Shown here: positions 51,964 through 60,922 of the stretch, piece by piece | Layout of the letters: each line of letters opens with the position of its first letter | How positions within the stretch are numbered: the first letter of the stretch is position 1 | Made by a program: the position numbers and the translations under genes | The notes under the pieces: generated by a model | The model's database searches: none | Told to the model about the DNA's origin: nothing | The model's input: the letters and a program-made list of their open reading frames with translations, nothing else | DNA from: Pararhodobacter sp. | GTDB taxonomy: Bacteria; Pseudomonadota; Alphaproteobacteria; Rhodobacterales; Rhodobacteraceae | Length of the DNA stretch: 60,922 bases | Assembly: GCA_020832805.1 (NCBI GenBank) | Contig: JAFIED010000083.1 | Location: 1 to 60,922, forward strand | Direction of reading: 5' to 3'

Positions 51964-52473
51964 ATGGCCCAGATCAACGACCCCGAAAACACCATTCTGA
52001 TGGAACTGAAGGACGGCACCGTGGTGATCGAGCTGCTGCCCGATGTTGCCCCGCATCACACCAACCGCATGAAGGAACTGGCCCGCGCCGGCGCCTATGA
52101 CAACGTGGTGTTCCACCGCGTTATCGACGGGTTCATGGCCCAGACAGGTGATGTGCGCCATGGCAATGCCGAAAACGGCTTCAACCTGGGCCGCGCCGGC
52201 ACCGGCGGGTCCGACATGCCGGATCTGCCGGCCGAGTTTTCGGGCATTCCGCATGACCGGGGCACCCTTGGTGCGGCGCGCAGCCAGAACCCCAATTCGG
52301 CCAACAGCCAGTTCTTCATCAATTTCAAGGATAACCACTTCCTGAACCGGCAATACACCGTCTACGGCCGGGTGATTTCAGGCATGGAACATGTCGACAA
52401 GATCACGCGCGGTGAACCCCCCGCGCAGCCTGACCGCATGATCTCGGTCAAGGTGGCCGCCGATGTTCAGTAA
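51964..52473 (+). CDS. ppiB: Cytoplasmic peptidyl-prolyl isomerase (cyclophilin)
   Basis: 169 residues, cyclophilin fold. [59 protein letters not shown] contain the catalytic Arg, Phe and Gln residues. No signal peptide, so a cytoplasmic PpiB type. AAGGAG precedes the ATG at 51964. The last 11 bases overlap the start of a second, membrane-anchored cyclophilin. Confidence 0.94.
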   Translation: MAQINDPENTILMELKDGTVVIELLPDVAPHHTNRMKELARAGAYDNVVFHRVIDGFMAQTGDVRHGNAENGFNLGRAGTGGSDMPDLPAEFSGIPHDRGTLGAARSQNPNSANSQFFINFKDNHFLNRQYTVYGRVISGMEHVDKITRGEPPAQPDRMISVKVAADVQ

Positions 52474-53098
52474 CCTCATGCGAAGGATCCGCGCCGACCA
52501 GATGGTGTTTGCCGCGCTGTTCGGTCTGGGCGTCGTCATTCTGGGGTCGATGTGGCTGGGTGTGAACCGCAGCATGGCGCAAACCAGCGCGCCTGCCGGT
52601 GCGCCGGTGCTGGAAATCACCGTCGCCGGCGAGGCTTCGGGCGTGATCCGCATCGCCCTGCGCCCGGACCTGGCGCCGCAGCACGTGGAACGTGTGATCA
52701 CGCTGGCCGAACAGGGCGCCTATGACGGCGTGATCTTTCATCGCGTGATCGACGGGTTCATGGCCCAGACCGGCGATGTGGAACACGGCGCGCCGGGTGG
52801 CAATCCGGCACTGGCCGGCACCGGGGGCTCGGACATGGGCAATCTGCCTGCCGAGTTTTCCAGCGAACCCTTTGCCCGCGGGACGATGGGCATGGCGCGT
52901 GCAGCCCGCCCTGATTCGGCCAACAGCCAGTTTTTCCTGATGTTTGCGCCGGCGCCGCATCTGAACGGGCAATACACCGTTCTGGGGCAGATCACAGACG
53001 GCTTTGAGGTGCTGGACGCGATCAAGCGCGGGCGCGGTTCCAACGGGGCCGTGCTGGGCGAGCCTGATCGCATGGAATCGGTGCGCGTGATCCGGTAA
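52463..53098 (+). CDS. ppiA: Membrane-anchored or exported peptidyl-prolyl isomerase (cyclophilin)
   Basis: 211 residues. An N-terminal hydrophobic segment (about 14-33, MVFAALFGLGVVILGSMWLG) acts as anchor or uncleaved signal, then a cyclophilin domain (about 48-211) with [31 protein letters not shown] and [11 protein letters not shown]. It is the periplasmic counterpart of the preceding gene, with which it overlaps by 11 bases; the paired copies probably arose by tandem duplication. Confidence 0.92.
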   Translation: MFSNLMRRIRADQMVFAALFGLGVVILGSMWLGVNRSMAQTSAPAGAPVLEITVAGEASGVIRIALRPDLAPQHVERVITLAEQGAYDGVIFHRVIDGFMAQTGDVEHGAPGGNPALAGTGGSDMGNLPAEFSSEPFARGTMGMARAARPDSANSQFFLMFAPAPHLNGQYTVLGQITDGFEVLDAIKRGRGSNGAVLGEPDRMESVRVIR

Positions 53099-53153
53099 CA
53101 TTCCGGCAGGTTTCTGCGAACCGGTCTGCAGGCAATGCTGATCGGAGGAAGCC

Positions 53154-54137
53154 ATGCACCCCTTGCCCCTTGCAGGAATTGTTCTGTCTCTGTCTCTGGC
53201 TCTGAGCGGCGCGGCCCAGCGTGGCGCCGCCCAGGTGCCGCCAGACTGGGAGCGGGAGTTCCCGCTGACCGATTTCAGCCGCGCAACGGTCGATCTGTCC
53301 GAAATCATCTCTGGCGGCCCTCCGCGTGACGGCATACCGGCCATCGATGACCCCCGGATGCTGGCCAGCGCCGCGGAAACCCGGCTGGACCCGCGCGAGC
53401 CCGTTCTGGTTCTTGATCCCGCCGGGGCACCGGCGCGGGCTTATCCGCTGCGCTACCTGACCTGGCACGAGATTGTGAACGACACCGCAGGCGGGGTGCC
53501 GGTGGCCGTTACCTATTGCCCGCTGTGCAATACCGGGATGGTCTTCGACCGCCGCCACGCCGATCAGGTGCTCAGCTTCGGGGTGTCCGGTCGTTTGCGG
53601 CATTCCGACATGATCATGTATGACCGAGAGACCGAAACTTGGTGGCAACAGGCCACGGCAGAGGCGGTCGTTGGGCGCTTTGCCGGCGAGCGGTTGGGGC
53701 AACTGCCCGCCTGGCTGGACAGTTGGCGCGGGTTTCGCTCAGAGTTCCCTGATGGCTTGGTGATGGACCAGCCAGACTGGCCGCGCGACTACGGGGTCAA
53801 CCCCTATGCCGGGTATGACACGGCCTCGCGGCCATTCCTGTACCGGGGCGAGGACCCGCCGCATGGCATTCATCCGCTGGCGCGGGTGGTGCGTGTCGGC
53901 GACAAGGCCTGGCCGCTGGAGCGCCTGCGGCTGGCCGGCACGCTGCACGAGGCGGGGCTTGTGCTGGAATGGACCGCGGGTCAGGCATCGGCAATGGACA
54001 GCCGGCGCATTGCCGAGGGGCGCGATGTGGGCAGTGTGCGCGTGCGCGATGCGGACGGCAACGCGGTCGTGCATGACATCCCCTTTGCCTTTGCCTTTCA
54101 CGCATTTCACCCCGATGGACAATGGATGCTGGAATGA
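53154..54137 (+). CDS. DUF3179 domain secreted protein
   Basis: 327 residues with a signal peptide (MHPLPLAGIVLSLSLALSGA). DUF3179 hallmark YCPLCNTGMVF (about 120-130) with a CxxC pair, preceded by WHEIVNDTAGGVPVAVTY, and followed by DSWRGFRSEFP and PYAGYDTASRPFLY. The CxxC may bind metal or be redox active; function is unknown. GGAGGAAG lies before the ATG. Confidence 0.9.
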   Translation: MHPLPLAGIVLSLSLALSGAAQRGAAQVPPDWEREFPLTDFSRATVDLSEIISGGPPRDGIPAIDDPRMLASAAETRLDPREPVLVLDPAGAPARAYPLRYLTWHEIVNDTAGGVPVAVTYCPLCNTGMVFDRRHADQVLSFGVSGRLRHSDMIMYDRETETWWQQATAEAVVGRFAGERLGQLPAWLDSWRGFRSEFPDGLVMDQPDWPRDYGVNPYAGYDTASRPFLYRGEDPPHGIHPLARVVRVGDKAWPLERLRLAGTLHEAGLVLEWTAGQASAMDSRRIAEGRDVGSVRVRDADGNAVVHDIPFAFAFHAFHPDGQWMLE

Positions 54138-54234
54138 GCGTGCCCGAGCGGCGCCTTGCCGCCCCAAGACACTTTAACTTGCCGTGATTCTGGGTCATAG
54201 GAAGGGCAAGACCGAAACGCCGGGGATTGTTGCC

Positions 54235-54609
54235 ATGAATTTTCTGCTTCGCATGCTGACCTGGTGGAACAGCCAGACCCTGAACACCCAGTTTCATACC
54301 TGGCGCCACGGCAAGAAGGTGGGCGAAGACGATCAGGGCAACATCTTTTACGAATCGCGGGACGGCAAGCGCCGCTGGGTCATCTACAACGGCGAGACCG
54401 AAGCCAGCCGGATCAGCCCCGACTGGCATGGCTGGCTGCATCACACCTGGTCCGAAACGCCGGCCGAGCGCCCGCTGGTGCACAAGAGCTGGCAGAAACC
54501 CCATGCCGAAAACCCCACCGGCACCCCGGCAGCCTATCTGCCCGCCGGTTCGATGCGCAGAACAGAGCCGGCCCAGCGGCGGGATTATGACGCCTGGTCG
54601 CCCGAATAG
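54235..54609 (+). CDS. NADH:ubiquinone oxidoreductase accessory subunit NDUFA12
   Basis: 124 residues, the bacterial homologue of mitochondrial B17.2. [62 protein letters not shown] and [19 protein letters not shown] are characteristic. It is a supernumerary subunit of complex I found in alphaproteobacteria and mitochondria, supporting the taxonomic call. The start at 54235 (MNFLLRML) is the family N-terminus. Confidence 0.95.
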   Translation: MNFLLRMLTWWNSQTLNTQFHTWRHGKKVGEDDQGNIFYESRDGKRRWVIYNGETEASRISPDWHGWLHHTWSETPAERPLVHKSWQKPHAENPTGTPAAYLPAGSMRRTEPAQRRDYDAWSPE

Positions 54610-54664
54610 GCGGATGATGCCGGGGCGGGTCTGACCAGTTTACACGGGCGGGCAGGGGCCCGTC

Positions 54665-55204
54665 ATGCAGGATTGCCCATCGCATGACAATGCACGCATG
54701 ACATACAAGGTCTGGGAAATAGCGCTGGGGGCTGCGGTGCTGGTGATCGCTGCCGGTTTTGTCCTCTTCATGCTGCAGACGACCGGCACACGTATCGGCG
54801 CGGCGCAGGGCTATACGCTGACGGCCAGTTTCCGCTCCGCCGAAGGGGTGCGCCCGGGCACCGAGGTTCGGTTGGCCGGGGTGCGCGTGGGCACTGTCAC
54901 GGAACTACGGCTGGACCCTGACAGTTTTCGCGCCGAAGTGGCCTTGCGCGTGGATCAGGCCGTGCGCCTGCCCGCCGACAGCACCCTTTCGGTGTCCAGC
55001 GAGGGGCTGCTGGGCGGCACCTTCATGGAGATATTGCCGGGCGGCATGCCCTTTGACCTTGAACCCGGCGACAGCTTTCAGGACACGCAAAGCGCGGTCA
55101 GCCTGATCCAGTTGATGCTTCGGTTCGCCACCGGCGGCGACACGCCGGCGCAGCCATCGGCAGAAGAGCCCGCAGAGGCCGAGACAGGGGAGGTGTTGCC
55201 ATGA
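54665..55204 (+). CDS. mlaD: Lipid asymmetry transport protein MlaD
   Basis: 179 residues. One membrane helix (about 17-38) and an MCE domain: YTLTASFRSAEGVRPGTEVRLAG, VRVGTVTELRLDPDSFRAEV, LSVSSEGLLGGTFMEILPGG. MlaD is the periplasmic phospholipid-binding part of the Mla system that returns lipids from the outer membrane. The rest of the ABC system is not in the window. The 5' start could also be Met at 54698 (MTYKVWEI). The stop overlaps the DUF2155 gene by 4 bases. Confidence 0.88.
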   Translation: MQDCPSHDNARMTYKVWEIALGAAVLVIAAGFVLFMLQTTGTRIGAAQGYTLTASFRSAEGVRPGTEVRLAGVRVGTVTELRLDPDSFRAEVALRVDQAVRLPADSTLSVSSEGLLGGTFMEILPGGMPFDLEPGDSFQDTQSAVSLIQLMLRFATGGDTPAQPSAEEPAEAETGEVLP

Positions 55205-55620
55205 CGGCACGCCGCAGAAGGCAGAATGGTGGCATGGCGGCATGGGTCCTGGCGTCGGGCCTGGCGGTTCTGGCGCCCGCGCTGCTGTTGCCCGTGACGC
55301 CTGCCCATGCCCAGCAGCGCGGCCCCGAGGTGGCAACGGGCAACACGGCGGTCCTGCGCGGGCTGGACAAGATTTCAGGCGAAACCGTCGATCTGACGCT
55401 GGCAATTGGCGAACGCGTCCTGTTTGGCCGGTTGGAAATCACGCTGGTTGCCTGTCGGTATCCGGCCGAGGCACCGGAATCCGATGCCTTTGCCTTTCTG
55501 GAAATCGACAGCTCTCATAACGGCGAACAGCTTTTCCGGGGTTGGATGTTCGCCTCCAGCCCGGCACTGAACGCGCTGGATCATTCCCGCTATGATGTCT
55601 GGGTGTTGTCCTGCCAATAG
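55201..55620 (+). CDS. DUF2155 domain secreted protein
   Basis: 139 residues with a basic start and signal peptide ending PAHAQQ (about residue 38). The DUF2155 domain follows: VLRGLDKISGETVDLTLAIGE, FGRLEITLVACRYP, FLEIDSSHNGEQLFRGWMFASSPALNALDHSRYDVWVLSC, with two Cys likely bridged. Function is unknown, but its position beside mlaD and aat is recurrent in the family. It overlaps the end of aat, on the opposite strand, by 31 bases. Confidence 0.9.
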   Translation: MTARRRRQNGGMAAWVLASGLAVLAPALLLPVTPAHAQQRGPEVATGNTAVLRGLDKISGETVDLTLAIGERVLFGRLEITLVACRYPAEAPESDAFAFLEIDSSHNGEQLFRGWMFASSPALNALDHSRYDVWVLSCQ

Positions 55621-56276
55621 GCGCCGCCAATCCCTGACGGATTTTCGGGCGCAAAGGCCAGATCATGGCGCACGGGACTGGGCAGCGCCGCCGACAGCAG
55701 TTGCAGATACTGCACGCGGCTGATCTCTATGCCGCCCAGACTGGCCAGATGATCGGTCAGGTACTGGGTGTCCAGCAACAGAAAACGGCAATGTTCAAGC
55801 CGCGCCACCAGTTCGGTCAGCGCGATCTTGGATGCCTCGCTGCGCTGGGAGAACATGCTTTCGGCAAAAAAGGCCCCGCCCAGCGCCAACCCGTAAAGCC
55901 CCCCCGCCAGCTGGCCATCGCCGTCCCATACCTCGATCGAATGGGCGTGGCCCAGCCGGTGCAGCGCGCCAAAGGCCTGCCGGATCGGGGTATTGATCCA
56001 GGTTTCGCTGCGGTCGGCACAGCCCGCGATGACCTGATCAAAGGCGCGGTCGCAACTGACGCGCCAGCCCTCCCGGCCCAGCTTGCGCCGCAGGCTGCGG
56101 CGCAGCGAGCGCCCTGTATGAAACCCGCCACCGGTCATCAGAGGCGCCGCGCGAAGCGGGATGATGCCGCGCCGGCGCGGCTCCATCCAGTACAGTTGCG
56201 GGTCGTCGGCCCCCTCGGCCATCGGAAAGATGCCCTGCGCGTAGGCTGCCAACATCATGTCCGGTGTCAGCCGCAT
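55590..56276 (-). CDS. aat: Leucyl/phenylalanyl-tRNA--protein transferase
   Basis: 228 residues. MLAAYAQGIFPMAEGADDPQLYWMEPRRRGIIPL, WINTPIRQAFGALHRLGHAHSIEVWDG, LAGGLYGLALGGAFFAESMFSQRSEASK and LLDTQYLTDHLASLGG are textbook Aat blocks. It attaches Leu or Phe to N-terminal Arg/Lys of proteins, tagging them for ClpS/ClpAP. The start at 56276 (MRLTPDMML) lies 62 bases after accC. The 3' ends of aat and the DUF2155 gene overlap tail to tail. Confidence 0.94.
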   Translation of the reverse strand: MRLTPDMMLAAYAQGIFPMAEGADDPQLYWMEPRRRGIIPLRAAPLMTGGGFHTGRSLRRSLRRKLGREGWRVSCDRAFDQVIAGCADRSETWINTPIRQAFGALHRLGHAHSIEVWDGDGQLAGGLYGLALGGAFFAESMFSQRSEASKIALTELVARLEHCRFLLLDTQYLTDHLASLGGIEISRVQYLQLLSAALPSPVRHDLAFAPENPSGIGGAYWQDNTQTS

Positions 56277-56338
56277 CAACCCGCTACCGATACCTCGAAC
56301 CGTCCGTTGCCCGTACCCTCCGCATGCGCATGATGCTC

Positions 56339-57688
56339 TCAGCCTTCGCCACGGCGGGCCAGATGGTTTTCCAGCCAATGTATGGTGTAGTCGCCGCGCT
56401 GAATCGCCTCTTCGGCCAGCAGGTCAAAGAACAGCGGTACGGTGGTGTCGATTCCGTCGATGATCAACTCGCCCAATGCCCGCCGCAGCCGCGCCAGCGC
56501 CTCTGGCCGGTCGCGGCCATGCACGATCAGCTTGGCGATCAGACTGTCGTAATAAGGCGGGATGCGGTAGCCGCCGTAAAGCGCGGAATCCATGCGGACC
56601 CCCAGCCCGCCCGGCGCATGAAACGTGTTCACCAGACCGGGGCAGGGTGCGAAATTGGGCAGCCGCTCGGCGTTGATACGCACCTCGATGGCATGCCCGT
56701 TCAGCTGCAGATCATCCTGCGAGAACGACAGCGGCTGACCCGCCGCCACGCGAATCTGTTCGCGCACCAGGTCCACGCCAAAGATGGCCTCGGTGACCGG
56801 ATGCTCGACCTGCAGGCGGGTGTTCATCTCGATAAAGAAGAACTCCCCGTCCTCGTACAGGAACTCGATCGTCCCGGCACCACGATAGCCGATCCTGGCC
56901 ACCGCATCGGCACAGATGGCCCCGATGCGGGCGCGGGTTTCGGCATCGATGGCCGGGCCCGGCGCCTCTTCCAGGACCTTCTGGTGGCGGCGCTGCAGGG
57001 AACAATCGCGCTCGCCCAGATGGACGGCCTTGCCCTGTCCGTCGCCGAAGACCTGAATTTCGATATGCCGGGGCCGGGACAGGTATTTCTCGATATAGAC
57101 CTCGTCATTGCCAAAGGCAGAGCGCGCCTCGGCCCGTGCGGTGCGAAAGGCGTTTTCCAACTCGGCCGCGCTGCGCGCCAGTTTCATGCCGCGCCCGCCA
57201 CCGCCGGCAGTCGCCTTGATGATGACCGGATAGCCGATGCCGGCGGCGACCTGCCGCGCGGTATCCAGGTCGGGCACACCACCGTCAGAACCGGGCACGC
57301 AGGGCACGCCCAGCGCTTTCATCGTGTCCTTGGCGGTGATCTTGTCGCCCATCAGGCGGATATGCTCGGCCGAGGGGCCGATGAAGGTGATCCCGTGATC
57401 CTCGACGATCTGCACGAAACTGGCGTTTTCGGACAGAAAGCCATAGCCCGGGTGGATCGCCGACGCGCCCGAAATCTCGCATGCCGAGATGATGGCGGGC
57501 ACGCTGAGATAGCTTTCGACCGAGGGCGCGGGGCCGATGCAGATGGCCTCGTCGGCCATGCGCACATGCATCGCATCGGCATCTGCCGTGGAATGCACGG
57601 CGACCGAGGCAATGCCCATCTCGCGGCAGGCACGCACCACGCGCAAGGCGATCTCGCCACGGTTGGCAATGAGGATTTTGTCAAACAT
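56339..57688 (-). CDS. accC: Acetyl-CoA carboxylase, biotin carboxylase subunit
   Basis: 449 residues, full length. [26 protein letters not shown], the ATP-grasp glycine loop [49 protein letters not shown] and the Arg/Glu carboxylation site are intact. It carboxylates the biotin on AccB using bicarbonate and ATP, the first step of fatty-acid synthesis. It follows accB by 9 bases. Confidence 0.96.
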   Translation of the reverse strand: MFDKILIANRGEIALRVVRACREMGIASVAVHSTADADAMHVRMADEAICIGPAPSVESYLSVPAIISACEISGASAIHPGYGFLSENASFVQIVEDHGITFIGPSAEHIRLMGDKITAKDTMKALGVPCVPGSDGGVPDLDTARQVAAGIGYPVIIKATAGGGGRGMKLARSAAELENAFRTARAEARSAFGNDEVYIEKYLSRPRHIEIQVFGDGQGKAVHLGERDCSLQRRHQKVLEEAPGPAIDAETRARIGAICADAVARIGYRGAGTIEFLYEDGEFFFIEMNTRLQVEHPVTEAIFGVDLVREQIRVAAGQPLSFSQDDLQLNGHAIEVRINAERLPNFAPCPGLVNTFHAPGGLGVRMDSALYGGYRIPPYYDSLIAKLIVHGRDRPEALARLRRALGELIIDGIDTTVPLFFDLLAEEAIQRGDYTIHWLENHLARRGEG

Positions 57689-57697
57689 TGCGTTGCC

Positions 57698-58186
57698 TTA
57701 CGCGACGATCATCAGTGGAGCGCCATACTCCACCGGGGTGCCATCCTCGACAAGAATACGCTTTACCGTGCCGGCATGGGGGGCGGGGATGTGGTTCATG
57801 GTCTTCATCGCCTCGATGATCATCAGTGTCTGACCGGCGATGACCTGCTGCCCGATCCTGACAAAGGGTTCGGCATTGGGTTCCGGTGACAGATAGGCGG
57901 TGCCCACCATCGGCGAAGCGACGGCACCGGGAAGATCGGCCGGGTCCTCGCTGGCAGCTGTTGGTGCGGGCGCGCTGGCGCGTTCCGCAGCGGGCTGTGC
58001 CGCGGGCGGGGCATAGGCCATCGATGCTGCCGGCGCGGCGGGGGCGTGTTTGGCAACGCTCACCCTCAGGCGGTCGTTTTCGCCATACTCGCGTTCGACA
58101 CTGATCTCGTTCAGGTCGTTGCTGTCCAGTATCTCCGCCAGGGCCTGGATGAAGGCCACATCGTCAGCGTTGCGTTCGTTGCTCAT
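57698..58186 (-). CDS. accB: Acetyl-CoA carboxylase, biotin carboxyl carrier protein
   Basis: 162 residues. An N-terminal dimerisation part, an Ala/Pro-rich flexible linker (about 48-85) and a biotinyl domain with Lys128 in EAMKTMN. The thumb loop SPMVGTAYLSPEPNAEPFV is that of the bacterial AccB type. The start at 58186 follows AAGGGAAG. It is first in accB-accC, with a 350-base upstream gap carrying its promoter. Confidence 0.95.
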   Translation of the reverse strand: MSNERNADDVAFIQALAEILDSNDLNEISVEREYGENDRLRVSVAKHAPAAPAASMAYAPPAAQPAAERASAPAPTAASEDPADLPGAVASPMVGTAYLSPEPNAEPFVRIGQQVIAGQTLMIIEAMKTMNHIPAPHAGTVKRILVEDGTPVEYGAPLMIVA

Positions 58187-58536
58187 GGGCTTCCCTTGTT
58201 GGCACAGCCTGCGGCTGGTCTGGTGGGGCGGTTTCGCGGCCATGACACAAACCATGCGGGGCGCGGAACCATCCAGACCATGACGTGCCATCCCCGCGGC
58301 AAGGCTGGCCCGGCGGTACGTGCCAGAGCCAGGCAACCGCCGGCTGGACGGGGTTATACGGTAGCATATCATGGGTGAAAAGCCTCAATCGTGCCGCGCC
58401 CTTGCAGCGGACGCGGGCGCGATTGCCAATGCCGGGCAGCACGCCGCGGCCGCTGCAGGCCGGTGGCATGGCCAGGGTGCCCGCTTGCCCGCTGCATCGG
58501 GGCGTGGTGTAGTCTGGCCGGAAAGGGGGAAACAGC
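58187..58536. other. 350-base intergenic region between accB and the XRE regulator
   Basis: No open frame with coding signs. It contains a candidate accBC promoter at 58353-58381, a leader of about 160 bases before accB, and about 155 bases of GC-rich sequence before the divergent regulator gene, whose ATG follows AAAGGGGGAAAC. I see no repeat or RNA gene in it. Confidence 0.5.
58353..58381 (-). promoter_or_regulatory. Candidate accBC promoter
   Basis: Read leftward: -35 TTTTCA (58376-58381), 17-base spacer, -10 TATAAC (58353-58358), matching sigma-70 consensus at 4/6 and 5/6. Transcription would start near 58346, leaving a leader of about 160 bases before accB. Confidence 0.45.
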
Positions 58537-59898
58537 ATGTCAAGGCCGGCGCTTTCGGGCACCCGTATCCGCGCGCTGCGCACCACCCGCGGCCTGTCGC
58601 AGACAGAGCTGGCACGGTTGGCGGGGGTCTCGCCTTCGTATCTGAACCTGATCGAATACAACCGCCGCCGCGCGGGAAAGCGTGTTCTTCAGGCCATTGC
58701 CACGGCGCTGGAGGTGACGCCGGATCGGTTGGCCGAGGATGCGGGCACGGCGATCGTTCAGGCCCTGCAGGGCACCGTTTCGGGCGCGGCCGCGTCTGGC
58801 CGGGCAGATCCGCCGCCTGAGATGGACCGGGCCGAGGAGCTGGCAGGGCGCTTTCCGGGCTGGGCTGCGCATCTGGTTGCGCTGGCCGCCCGCAACGAGG
58901 CGCAGGCGCGCGTGATCGAGCGGCTCAGCGACCGCATGGCGCATGACCCCAACCTGTCGGCCGCGCTGCACGAGATTGTCTCGGCGGTCACGGCGGTACA
59001 GTCGACGGCGGCAATCCTGGCTGACACGCAGGATCTTGAACCGGAATGGCGTGCGCGGTTTCACCGCAATGTGCACGCGGATTCGCAACGCCTGGCCACG
59101 GCGGCCGATGCCCTGGTCGCCTTTCTGGACACGGCCGAGACCGAAACCGGCCTGGCTTCGCCACTGGAAGAGTTGGAGGCCTGGCTGGCCGCACGCGGCT
59201 ATCATCTGCCCGAGATCGAGGCGCCCCGGCCCGCCGACTGGCCCGCATTGGTTGCAGGCCAGGCCGATCTGGCCAGCGCGGCCGCGCGTGAACTGGCCTG
59301 TCGCTGGCTGGCGGGGGCGCACGCCGATGCCCGCGCCCTGCCGCTTGATGCGCTGCACCCGTACCTGGCGGGTGTAGCCGGCGGCGCCCGGACAGTGCGG
59401 CCAGAGGTCATTGCCCACGAACTGGGCGTCGGGCTGGCGCAGGTGTTGCGCCGTCTGGCCTGTTTGCCGCCCCAGCCCGGGTTTCCCGGTTTCGGGCTGG
59501 TGATCTGCGACGGATCGGGAACGCTGACCTTTCGGCGCCCGATCGAGGGCTTTGCCATGCCGCGCTTTGCCGGTGCCTGCCCGATCTGGCCCCTGTATCA
59601 GGCGCTGTCGATGCCTGGCCGGCCCTTGTGCGTACAGGTCGAATGCCCCGGGCAACCCGCACCACGGTTTCTGGCGCATGCCGTGGCCGAACTGGCGGGC
59701 GGGGCACGCTTCAACCCACCCTGGGCGTTGCAGGCGGTGATGCTGCTGACCCCGACGGGTGCCCCGCGCGCGGCGGGCGAAGGCGGTGCCAGCGCCACGG
59801 AACTGGCGCCGCAACTGATCAAGGTAGGGTCCAGTTGCCGGGTGTGCCCGCGCCCCGCGTGCCATGCCCGGCGTGAGCCCGCGATCGTGGGCGGGTAG
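58537..59898 (+). CDS. XRE-family regulator, short-chain fatty-acyl regulator type
   Basis: 453 residues. Helix-turn-helix at 8-65 (TRIRALRTTRGLSQTELARLAGVSPSYLNLIE), then a segment (about 140-205) that reads like a HisKA-type dimerisation helix pair (HEIVSAVTAVQ...) though without kinase boxes. The C-terminal half carries the DUF2083-like/short-chain fatty-acyl regulator domain ending in CRVCPRPACHARREP, a conserved Cys cluster. Relatives regulate propionate, acyl-CoA or lipid metabolism. It is divergent from accBC, so fatty-acid control is a natural hypothesis. Confidence 0.85.
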   Translation: MSRPALSGTRIRALRTTRGLSQTELARLAGVSPSYLNLIEYNRRRAGKRVLQAIATALEVTPDRLAEDAGTAIVQALQGTVSGAAASGRADPPPEMDRAEELAGRFPGWAAHLVALAARNEAQARVIERLSDRMAHDPNLSAALHEIVSAVTAVQSTAAILADTQDLEPEWRARFHRNVHADSQRLATAADALVAFLDTAETETGLASPLEELEAWLAARGYHLPEIEAPRPADWPALVAGQADLASAAARELACRWLAGAHADARALPLDALHPYLAGVAGGARTVRPEVIAHELGVGLAQVLRRLACLPPQPGFPGFGLVICDGSGTLTFRRPIEGFAMPRFAGACPIWPLYQALSMPGRPLCVQVECPGQPAPRFLAHAVAELAGGARFNPPWALQAVMLLTPTGAPRAAGEGGASATELAPQLIKVGSSCRVCPRPACHARREPAIVGG

Positions 59899-59960
59899 CC
59901 CGCAGGGCGCCAAAGGGCGTGTGTGGAAGGGGCGGGTGCCGGTGGGGCTGTCTGGCCCGG

Positions 59961-60821
59961 TCAGTTCTGGCGCGGGGCGCCAGGCGGGATTGCAGACAGG
60001 TCACGGGCCAGTGCGCAAAAGGCCTCAAGCCCGATTTCTTCGGCCCGGGCGGTGGGAGGAATACCCAGCCGATCAAGGCGCGCTTCAATGGCCGGGTCAA
60101 TGCCGCGCAGTGCCGCGCGCAGCATCTTGCGCCGCTGGTTGAAGGCCGCGGCCACCACCCGCTCCAGCACAGGGGCGTCGGCGGGAAATCGCGGCGCGGG
60201 CAGGGCGGTCAGATGCACCACGGCCGAGGACACTTTCGGCGGCGGCGAAAACGCCTCGGGCGGCAGGGTCAGCACGATACGCGGCTGTGCGCGCCACTGG
60301 GTCAGCAGCGCAAGCCGTCCATAGGCCTTGCTGCCGGGTTGAGCAACAATCCGTTCGGCCACCTCGCGCTGGAACATCAGGGTCAGCGACTGCCAGAATG
60401 GCGGCCAGACGCGCGGGGTCAACCAGCGCACCAGCAATTCGGTGCCCACGTTATAGGGCAGGTTCGCCACCACACGAATGGGCGGGGTCAGATGCGCCAG
60501 CGGGTCGATCTGCAGCGCATCGCCCGAAAGGACCGTCAACCGGCCGGGACAGGCCTGCGCGATTTCCTGAAGCGCGGGCAGGCAGCGCGGGTCCTTTTCG
60601 ATGGCCAGTACATGGCGCGCCCCTTCGGCCAGCAGGCCGCGGGTCAGCCCGCCGGGCCCGGGGCCGATTTCCAGGACATCGCAGGCGCGCAGGTCACCGG
60701 CGGCGCGGGCGATGCGCGCGGTCAGGTTCAGGTCCAGCAGGAAATTCTGGCCCAGCGCCTTTCTTGCGCGCAGGTCATGCCGGGCGATGACATCGCGCAG
60801 CGGGGGCAGGGTATCGATCAT
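59961..60821 (-). CDS. rsmA: 16S rRNA dimethyladenosine transferase (KsgA)
   Basis: 286 residues. SAM motif [10 protein letters not shown] (about 51-60), acidic motif AIEKD, and the catalytic NLPYN at 120-124, followed by [12 protein letters not shown] and [12 protein letters not shown], as expected for RsmA/KsgA. It dimethylates A1518 and A1519 in the 30S subunit. It converges with the XRE regulator and ends the coding part of the contig. Confidence 0.95.
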   Translation of the reverse strand: MIDTLPPLRDVIARHDLRARKALGQNFLLDLNLTARIARAAGDLRACDVLEIGPGPGGLTRGLLAEGARHVLAIEKDPRCLPALQEIAQACPGRLTVLSGDALQIDPLAHLTPPIRVVANLPYNVGTELLVRWLTPRVWPPFWQSLTLMFQREVAERIVAQPGSKAYGRLALLTQWRAQPRIVLTLPPEAFSPPPKVSSAVVHLTALPAPRFPADAPVLERVVAAAFNQRRKMLRAALRGIDPAIEARLDRLGIPPTARAEEIGLEAFCALARDLSAIPPGAPRQN

Positions 60822-60846
60822 GGCGCAACACCGCCTGGCGCCGGGG

Positions 60847-60922
<76 letters not shown>

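Overview
The window is about 61 kb of GC-rich chromosome. It is very probably from an alphaproteobacterium of the Rhodobacteraceae (Roseobacter/Paracoccus/Rhodobacter group). The lineage signals are NDUFA12, phosphatidylcholine synthase, several TRAP transporters, DUF2155, DUF484 beside xerC, a short transaldolase beside priA, and an SLC5-type sensor kinase. A BciA-type 8-vinyl reductase suggests a phototrophic (or once phototrophic) organism. Both ends look like assembly or sequencing artefacts: abnormal G/C runs in the first ~80 bases and a 75-base poly-G at the end. No rRNA, tRNA, IS element, phage or CRISPR array was seen.

Layout. 0.1-8.5 kb: a fumarylacetoacetate hydrolase-family gene, then a leftward catabolic operon (FAD oxidoreductase, DctM, DctP, DctQ, M81/MlrC peptidase, alpha/beta hydrolase, ornithine cyclodeaminase-like), divergent from an XRE-cupin regulator with two identical-architecture operator candidates between them. 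8.6-11.6 kb: the regulator, bciA and an OrdL/PuuB-like oxidase. 11.7-16.1 kb: a GntR regulator, fused TRAP permease, TAXI binding protein and formamidase-like hydrolase. 16.3-19 kb: a two-gene capsule-export module (KpsE- and KpsT-like). 19.2-28 kb: housekeeping genes (SseB, L13/S9, pcs, xerC, DUF484, DUF1036, transaldolase, priA).

28-34.3 kb: a leftward seven-gene operon that reads as a catechol meta-cleavage pathway. It encodes two paralogous extradiol dioxygenase-type VOC proteins, a class II aldolase-family protein (probable decarboxylase), a hydroxymuconic-semialdehyde-type dehydrogenase, an HpaH-type hydratase, an HpaI-type aldolase and an SDR, with a divergent GntR regulator. The upstream VOC paralogue has replaced every metal ligand and most catalytic residues, so it looks like a pseudoenzyme partner of the intact one. 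35.4-38.3 kb: tsaE-tsaB-tsaC-tsaD, a complete tRNA t6A set in one tight cluster, with unusually diverged TsaB and TsaD.

38.4-44.8 kb: DUF502, the amino-sugar genes murQ, N-acetylhexosamine kinase and nagA, then glpD and a DeoR-type regulator. 44.9-48.8 kb: a CrbS/MctS-like sensor kinase with an SLC5 transporter domain, a small overlapping membrane protein and a single-domain response regulator. 49-60.8 kb: lipoprotein hydrolase, pgk, two cyclophilins, DUF3179, NDUFA12, MlaD, DUF2155, aat, accC-accB, a fatty-acyl-type XRE regulator and rsmA.

The strongest leads are the paired active/dead dioxygenase operon and the diverged all-in-one t6A cluster. All functional calls come from reading motifs and gene order; no database search was run.
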